From an uncultured Bacteroidales bacterium (GTDB lineage Bacteria > Bacteroidota > Bacteroidia > Bacteroidales > Paludibacteraceae), in contig CALCGX010000125.1 of the NCBI GenBank assembly GCA_937901225.1, forward strand, positions 1-10,583: DNA of 10,583 bases, in the 5' to 3' direction. The notes beneath the pieces were generated by a model that was not told the DNA's origin, made no database searches, and was given only the letters and a program-made list of their open reading frames with translations. The translations under genes and the position numbers were made by a program. Positions 6,270 to 10,583 of the stretch are shown in pieces (positions within the stretch are counted from its first letter, which is position 1; each line of letters opens with the position of its first letter).

Positions 6270-7792
6270 CGAAGCAGATATTTTTTGCCGTTGTTAATGC
6301 CAATTCCTATATAACTTTCGGGGTCAATAGGTTGCCCCAAAACATTATACCATTGTCCAGTTAATGGCATGGTGATATTTTCTACTGAAGTAGGTTGTGT
6401 TGTAGTGATGAACTCACATGTAATCAGTCCATCAATCTCTTGGATATTCTCCAATTTATTATGTGGGAAGGATTCATATGTTGTTATTTTTCCAGAACCA
6501 GGGAATGGAACTTCTGGTTTAGGTTTAGTAGTCGTATAGGGAGAAGACGTCTTCTTCGCTGAAACCAATAAGTAACGGGCAATATAGTCATTGGGACAAT
6601 TGCCGAACCAGTCTTGTTCATCAAATATGACACGCCAAATCAATAATCCATGACCAGGTAAGTATGCATCCCAGCCCTCTTGCTGACGATTTTCAAGGTA
6701 ATAAACTGTATCTGTGCGGTATGGACCAGCATTCACATGTTGTTCATTGTGACTAATCATGTAGGTTGTCTTACCATCTGCTGGGATTTCAAGCGTTTGT
6801 GATTCAGCTAGCACTTCAGGTTCCAACCAACCCAAATAATACTTGTCATACACTGAATAATTAGGCGGGGTATTGCCGTCGTTGAGGTAATTTCCATATC
6901 CCATCAACGACCATGCTCCTGGTGTATATCGTTGATTAACAGTAGGATTGTTGCTGGTGAGATAGTAGTCTGGTAGACCCAATACATGGCTAAACTCATG
7001 GCAAATTGTACCGATACCTGCGCGTGCATTGTTGCTCTTTTTTATCTCGTTGGAACACGCGTAGTTGTTTAGTAATTTGCCATCAATCTCAGGTAGCTTG
7101 TAGTTTGTAGCAGACGTTGCGAAATATTCTCGTTGATTTGTATAACCAAAATATAAGGCAGAAATCAAATCCCAGTTGTGAGGCCAAACAGCATCCGCAC
7201 CACCACCTTCTGACTCTGCGTAGCCAGCGTAGATAATGTATACAAAATCCACCATGCCATCATTGTCATTATCATATTCAGCAAAATCAACACCTAATTC
7301 ATCTGCTCCTTTGCATGCATCAATCACAAAATCAACTACATATTGATCATTTCCGTCTAGTTTGTTTGCTCCGTAGTATGCCATTGATTGTGGCAGAACT
7401 ACTGGTCCAACCACATCAAAGTGTGGCACGTATAGTCCGTTAGATTGATCTTTGAAATATGCTTGGCATGAACCATTTGCTCCATTGTAGGTGTAGTTTT
7501 CTCCGTTTGCAAGTGAGTCAAACGCCTGAATGGTATTCGTTTCTGCAAACGTAACATCTGAAAAATTTACCAAAATCAATAATCCACGGGGTGCAAGATT
7601 GATTTTTGGGGTTTGACGTGGAGCCACTTTTTGTATATTCTTTGCCGCGTCATGCGACACTATTGTAAAGGGCGCGCGTGCGCGATAGGGTTCCACTAAA
7701 TCCAATCCTGGTAGAGGAGCTACGGCAAATGCATTTATTCCTACTATCCAAAGCAATGCCGCTATAGCGGCGCGATAAATACTCTGTTTCAT
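6266..7792 (-). CDS. Secreted M6-family (immune inhibitor A-like) zinc metalloprotease
   Basis: A 508-residue exported protease of the M6 type. Residues 1-24 form a signal peptide (K2, hydrophobic core about 8-22, likely cut after AFA or AVA) with no lipobox cysteine. The catalytic motif is HEFSHVLGLPD (265-275), with zinc ligands H265, H269 and D275 and base E266. A Met-turn-like SLMGYGNY (295-302) follows. Upstream, YDNDNDGMVDFVYIIYAGYAE (173-193) is the Asp-rich, calcium-binding-like stretch common in M6 enzymes. The C-terminus, WYNVLGQPID...NNGKKYLLR (481-508), looks like a short Bacteroidales C-terminal tail, possibly a reduced sorting signal. The substrate is unknown. The gene has its own promoter, and its stop overlaps the permease start (ATGA). 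It appears AT-richer than its two operon partners. Family call is firm; role is not. Confidence 0.9.
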   Translation of the reverse strand: MKQSIYRAAIAALLWIVGINAFAVAPLPGLDLVEPYRARAPFTIVSHDAAKNIQKVAPRQTPKINLAPRGLLILVNFSDVTFAETNTIQAFDSLANGENYTYNGANGSCQAYFKDQSNGLYVPHFDVVGPVVLPQSMAYYGANKLDGNDQYVVDFVIDACKGADELGVDFAEYDNDNDGMVDFVYIIYAGYAESEGGGADAVWPHNWDLISALYFGYTNQREYFATSATNYKLPEIDGKLLNNYACSNEIKKSNNARAGIGTICHEFSHVLGLPDYYLTSNNPTVNQRYTPGAWSLMGYGNYLNDGNTPPNYSVYDKYYLGWLEPEVLAESQTLEIPADGKTTYMISHNEQHVNAGPYRTDTVYYLENRQQEGWDAYLPGHGLLIWRVIFDEQDWFGNCPNDYIARYLLVSAKKTSSPYTTTKPKPEVPFPGSGKITTYESFPHNKLENIQEIDGLITCEFITTTQPTSVENITMPLTGQWYNVLGQPIDPESYIGIGINNGKKYLLR

Positions 7793-7815
7793 ATAAAATT
7801 ACGTTATTTTTCTCT

Positions 7816-7847
7816 GCAAAGGTACGATTTTTTTGCAACACTACAAA
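7816..7847 (-). promoter_or_regulatory. Promoter of the protease-permease-glycerate kinase operon
   Basis: On the minus strand, TTTG (7847-7844) and TACCTTTGC (7824-7816) are separated by 19 bases. Transcription would start near 7810, leaving a leader of roughly 15-20 AT-rich bases before the ATG at 7792. The promoter is back to back with the tRNA-Arg promoter. No operator-like inverted repeat was seen. Confidence 0.8.
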
Positions 7848-7872
7848 AAAAATGTACTTTTTTATTAAAAAA

Positions 7873-7905
7873 TTTGGTCATATCAAAAAAAAGCAGTACC
7901 TTTGC
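7873..7905 (+). promoter_or_regulatory. Bacteroidota-type promoter of tRNA-Arg
   Basis: TTTG (7873-7876) and TACCTTTGC (7897-7905) are separated by 20 bases, with an 8-A run (7885-7892) in the spacer. The layout and 23 bases of sequence (7885-7907) are the same as in the tRNA-Pro promoter. The tRNA begins 20 bases after the -7 element. Confidence 0.85.
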
Positions 7906-7924
7906 ACCCGCTTTTGAGAGGCAT

Positions 7925-7998
7925 GGTCCGTTAGCTCAACTGAATAGAGTACCACACTACGGATGTGGGGGTTGCAGGTTTGAATCCTGCACGGATCA
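7925..7998 (+). tRNA. tRNA-Arg, anticodon ACG
   Basis: A complete 74-base cloverleaf without encoded CCA. The acceptor GGTCCGT (7925-7931) pairs with ACGGATC (7991-7997, one G-T pair), with discriminator A7998. The D stem is GCTC/GAGT. The anticodon arm is CCACA-CTACGGA-TGTGG with anticodon ACG, normally modified to ICG to read CGU, CGC and CGA. The variable loop has five bases, and the T arm is GCAGG-TTTGAAT-CCTGC. An open frame running through this tRNA is not a gene. Confidence 0.96.
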
Positions 7999-8010
7999 CA
8001 AAAAAAGTAA

Positions 8011-8041
8011 AAAAACGCTAAAGATTTCTTTAGCGTTTTTT
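8011..8041. terminator. Bidirectional terminator between tRNA-Arg and the hydrolase gene
   Basis: A perfect 13-bp stem, AAAAACGCTAAAG (8011-8023) with CTTTAGCGTTTTT (8028-8040), has a 4-base loop. It is A-rich on the left and T-rich on the right, so both strands end in U-runs. It lies 12 bases after the tRNA and just past the hydrolase stop codon (8047-8045, minus strand). Confidence 0.9.
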
Positions 8042-8044
8042 GTT

Positions 8045-8599
8045 TTATGTATTCATTGCATCACCAAGTTTGTGCTTAATGTAGTGTTCGTCGGTGAAGT
8101 GGGAACGGAGGTGAGACGTCATCTCCGCATGGGCGAAGAATTTCTGGTATTCACGTTTGATGTCTTCACCGAGGTTGGGATCGTGGGGCGTATAATGACA
8201 AATTGTTTCAGGCGTGTCCTTAGGCTTAAATGCCTTAAAGCGGAATAGGTCCTGCATGGTCAGCTTAAACTCTGTTTCACCATTCTCGCGACGACCGCGG
8301 TACTTATTTACGCCTACTGCTTTTTTCAATGAGGACATAGGATTGAGGACAGGATTGATGACGATTTTGCGCCCTGCGAAATCGGCGCAGAGGACGTAGA
8401 AGCCGCCAAGCGAACTGCCTATCAAATACTTGACATCTGTATTCGATTTGATAAAGTCATTTATTTTCTTCACCGATTCTTCCACATGGTGATTCACTTC
8501 CAACGGGCACCACTCCAATTCTGGGTAGTATTTCCTGAAGTTCGTAATTGTATCAGAGTGTATTGAACCCGCAAAACCGTGGATGTAAACTGCTTTCAT
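8045..8599 (-). CDS. YqiA/YcfP-family alpha/beta-hydrolase (probable esterase)
   Basis: A 184-residue cytosolic protein of the small UPF0227/YqiA type. The N-terminus MKAVYIHGFAGS gives the HGF oxyanion motif (7-9). The nucleophile elbow GSSLGG (61-66) places the catalytic Ser at 63. Candidates for the acid and base are D140 in HYTPHDPN and a His in SHFTDEH (167 or 172). E. coli YqiA shows esterase activity, but the natural substrate is unknown, and this protein is a distant match. The start at 8599 is the conserved MK-x-x-YIHGF and no Shine-Dalgarno sequence is visible. No TAnnTTTG promoter was found between it and leuS. A strong terminator follows the stop. It appears to be a single-gene unit. 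Confidence 0.82.
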   Translation of the reverse strand: MKAVYIHGFAGSIHSDTITNFRKYYPELEWCPLEVNHHVEESVKKINDFIKSNTDVKYLIGSSLGGFYVLCADFAGRKIVINPVLNPMSSLKKAVGVNKYRGRRENGETEFKLTMQDLFRFKAFKPKDTPETICHYTPHDPNLGEDIKREYQKFFAHAEMTSHLRSHFTDEHYIKHKLGDAMNT

Positions 8600-8614
8600 C
8601 TATTTTTGATTATG

Positions 8615-8640
8615 GATTAGTTAGTGATTAGTTAGTGATT
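8615..8640. repeat. Short 11-bp tandem repeat, about 2.4 copies
   Basis: GATTAGTTAGT at 8615-8625 is repeated exactly at 8626-8636 and begins again as GATT (8637-8640). It lies 15 bases upstream of the hydrolase start codon, inside its expected leader or promoter region. Confidence 0.8.
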
Positions 8641-8682
8641 CTGCTACCTTCCCGCTACCATTCAACTATTGAAAGTAAAAAT

Positions 8683-8713
8683 AAAAGAGCGTGTCATATC
8701 GGCACACTCTTTT
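8683..8713 (-). terminator. Intrinsic terminator of leuS
   Basis: AAAAGAG (8683-8689) pairs with CTCTTTT (8707-8713). After one mismatch the stem continues for five more pairs (8691-8695 with 8701-8705, one G-T) around a 5-base loop. On the minus strand it is followed by a T-rich run (about 8682-8674). It lies 22 bases past the leuS stop. Confidence 0.85.
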
Positions 8714-8734
8714 ATTATATTATAAGGTGTAACC

Positions 8735-10583
8735 TTACATTACGATATTGACAATCTTGCCAGGAACGACGATGACTTTCTTTGGAGCGGCGCCGTTCAA
8801 TTGTTTAGCGGTCAGTTCGTGAGCCATGACAATCTTCTCAACCTCCTCGCGAGGAGTGTCCTTTGCCACTTCTATCGTAAAGCGCACCTTACCATTGAAC
8901 TGAACAGGATACTTTTGAGTTGATTCTACTAGGTATGCCTCGTTGCACTCGGGCCATTCTGCGTGGCAAACAGAAGTTGTTTCGCCACAGAGATGCCATG
9001 CCTCTTCTGCAATGTGAGGGGCGTATGGAGCGAGCAAGATAGCAAAGGTCTTGAGAATCTCAACCTTGTTGCACTTGAGGGCTTGCAACTCGTTTTGCGC
9101 GATCATAAAGGCAGGGATAGAAGTGTTGAATGAGAAGTTCTCAATATCCCAAGTAATCTTCTTGATCAGTTTGTGCAAAGAACGCAGTTCCTCTGCTGTT
9201 GGCTCGTCGGTAGAGAGGGTCTCGAACATATTCCACCACTTGCGCAAGAAGCGGTGTACACCGTCGATACCGTTGGTGTCCCAAGGTTTGGACATCTCGA
9301 GTGGGCCGAGGAACATCTCATAAAGACGGAGTGTATCGGCACCGTACTTAGCCACCACATCGTCTGGGTTCACGACATTGAACATAGACTTGGACATCTT
9401 CTCAACCGCCCAACCGCAAATGTATTGCTTTGGATACATTGGCGAGCCGATATAAGGATTATCCTCAATAGAGGTGCCGTCTGCGAAGACAAACTCCGCA
9501 TTCTTGAACTCAGGCATCCAGTTGCGGAAAGCATCAATGTCAAGCACATCGTTCTTGACGATATTCACATTCACGTGGATAGGTTGCACTTTGCCTTTGT
9601 ACTCTGGGTTGTCAATGAGGTTGTAGCTGATGAAAAGGTTGCCCGTTGCGCCTTCGCCGATATAGCGATATACGAAGTTAGAGCGACCTTGGATCATACC
9701 TTGGTTGATGAGCTTGCGGAATGGCTCGTCCTCACAGATATAGCCGAGGTCGAAGAGGAACTTGTTCCAGAAACGGCTATAGATGAGGTGACCCGTAGCG
9801 TGCTCAGTACCACCGATATAGAGGTTGACTTGACGCCAGTAGTCGTTGGCTGGTTTGCCCACGAGAGCAGCGTCGTTGTGGTTGTCCATATAGCGGAGGT
9901 AGTATGCCGATGAACCTGCGAAACCAGGCATGGTGCAGAGTTCGAGAGGGAAGACAGTCTCGTTGTCAATCAGAGACTTGCTGACTACCTTGTTGTTTGC
10001 TGTGTCCCACGCCCAGAGATCGGCATTGCCAAGAGGTGGCTCGCCTGTGGTGGTAGGTTTGAAGTCAGATACCTCAGGCAAGAGGAGTGGCAAGCACTCT
10101 TCTGGGAGCATGTATGGCATACCGTCCTTGTAATAAACAGGGAATGGTTCGCCCCAGTAGCGTTGACGGCTGAAGATGGCATCGCGCAAGCGGAAGTTCA
10201 CCTTCACACGTCCCAAGTTGTGTTCTTTTACATATTGTTTTGTAGCGGCAATAGCCTCCTTGATGGTCAGTCCGTTAAGCGACAAGTCGCAATAAGGAGT
10301 TACGCCTGCTTTGGGCGAGTTGCACACAATGCCTTCCTTGGCATCGAAGCTTTCTTCGCTTACGTCGCAACCCTCTACAAGCGGACGAATCTCCAATCCG
10401 AAGTGCTTAGCAAAAGCATAGTCACGGCTATCGTGTGCGGGTACCGCCATGATGGCACCTGTACCATATCCGGCCAATACATAGTCGCTAATCCAGATGG
10501 GCACTGCTTCACCGGTGAATGGGTTGATGGCATACGAACCGCTGAATACACCCGTTACCTTGCGGTCGCTGATACGTTCGCGT
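8735..10583 (-). CDS. leuS: Leucyl-tRNA synthetase, C-terminal two thirds (5' end outside window)
   Basis: LeuRS charges tRNA-Leu in the cytosol. The minus-strand frame is open from the window edge to TAA at 8737-8735, about 615 residues of a protein that normally has 850-950. The upstream end carries part of the CP1 editing domain, with GYGTGAIMAVPAHDSRD, whose Asp after Arg is the conserved editing-site residue. FSRQRYWGEP and GGTEHATGHLIYSRF belong to the catalytic core. A leucine-specific insertion precedes the class I signature KMSKS (9400-9386). The anticodon-binding helical bundle and small C-terminal domain follow, ending in VVPGKIVNIVM. The HIGH motif is off the window. The GTG at 10504-10502 is an internal codon, because the frame continues upstream with family sequence (VTGVFSGSYAINPFTGEA). 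Terminator at 8683-8713. Confidence 0.97.
   Translation of the reverse strand, partial: RERISDRKVTGVFSGSYAINPFTGEAVPIWISDYVLAGYGTGAIMAVPAHDSRDYAFAKHFGLEIRPLVEGCDVSEESFDAKEGIVCNSPKAGVTPYCDLSLNGLTIKEAIAATKQYVKEHNLGRVKVNFRLRDAIFSRQRYWGEPFPVYYKDGMPYMLPEECLPLLLPEVSDFKPTTTGEPPLGNADLWAWDTANNKVVSKSLIDNETVFPLELCTMPGFAGSSAYYLRYMDNHNDAALVGKPANDYWRQVNLYIGGTEHATGHLIYSRFWNKFLFDLGYICEDEPFRKLINQGMIQGRSNFVYRYIGEGATGNLFISYNLIDNPEYKGKVQPIHVNVNIVKNDVLDIDAFRNWMPEFKNAEFVFADGTSIEDNPYIGSPMYPKQYICGWAVEKMSKSMFNVVNPDDVVAKYGADTLRLYEMFLGPLEMSKPWDTNGIDGVHRFLRKWWNMFETLSTDEPTAEELRSLHKLIKKITWDIENFSFNTSIPAFMIAQNELQALKCNKVEILKTFAILLAPYAPHIAEEAWHLCGETTSVCHAEWPECNEAYLVESTQKYPVQFNGKVRFTIEVAKDTPREEVEKIVMAHELTAKQLNGAAPKKVIVVPGKIVNIVM

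Larger units (their letters stand above)
8600..8734. other. Gap between hydrolase gene and leuS: 11-bp repeat and no clear promoter
   Basis: This 135-base gap holds the leuS terminator (8683-8713), the near-duplicate GCTACC motifs around 8643-8660, and an 11-bp tandem repeat at 8615-8640. No recognisable promoter for the hydrolase gene was seen on the minus strand, although one must lie here unless leuS transcripts read through. Confidence 0.5.

Noticed and set aside
7874..8248. A 124-codon plus-strand open frame crossing the tRNA-Arg region
   Set aside because: It runs through the tRNA promoter, the tRNA itself and its terminator, then antisense to the hydrolase gene.
8600..8734. A riboswitch or small RNA upstream of the hydrolase gene
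   Set aside because: The only strong structure is the leuS terminator; the rest is repeat and AT-rich sequence with no recognisable aptamer.
9173..9913. A 246-codon plus-strand open frame opposite leuS
   Set aside because: It lies wholly antisense to an unmistakable LeuRS frame, has no family resemblance, and is a shadow of codon bias on the other strand.
10502..10504. GTG as a start codon for leuS
   Set aside because: The frame continues upstream to the window edge with clear LeuRS editing-domain sequence, so this is an internal Val.

Overview
The window reads as ordinary chromosome from a member of the Bacteroidales, probably a gut lineage. Four things support this. Promoters match the Bacteroidota form TTTG-N19/20-TAnnTTTG at four places (both tRNA genes, recJ, the M6 protease gene). 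Most start codons lack a clear Shine-Dalgarno sequence. The tRNA genes do not encode CCA. The proteins (GlnRS, LeuRS, RecJ, Tdk, a stand-alone HsdR_N-type protein) read like Bacteroidales versions. I cannot name the genus.

Layout. 1-624 (+) is the 3' end of glnS, followed by a small orphan PD-(D/E)XK protein of the HsdR_N type (684-1103). Next comes tRNA-Pro(GGG) with its own promoter and terminator (about 1133-1317), then recJ and tdk (1477-3809), which overlap by 16 bases under one promoter. A terminator after tdk lies against the convergent end of a minus-strand operon (7792 to 3872): secreted M6-type metalloprotease, then GntP-family permease, then glycerate kinase. The first junction is an ATGA overlap and the second a spacer of about 10 bases. 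The protease promoter is back to back with the promoter of tRNA-Arg(ACG) (7925-7998, +). A bidirectional terminator separates that tRNA from a minus-strand YqiA/YcfP-type alpha/beta hydrolase (8599-8045). The window ends inside leuS (minus strand, 3' end at 8735, own terminator at about 8683-8713).

How the genes work together. GntP permease plus glycerate kinase form a plausible uptake and phosphorylation module for D-glycerate or a related sugar acid. The secreted protease has no evident biochemical link to it, although its stop codon overlaps the permease start. recJ/tdk group DNA repair with thymidine salvage. glnS, leuS and the two tRNAs are translation housekeeping.

I found no defence system, mobile element, CRISPR array, phage or biosynthetic cluster. 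The most unusual signal is a degenerate 7-bp tandem repeat (units like GGTTANA and GGCGANA). It appears at the glnS/hsdR_N junction, at the permease/glycerate kinase junction, and inside recJ, where it seems to account for a 7-codon (21-bp, three-unit) insertion between conserved motifs.
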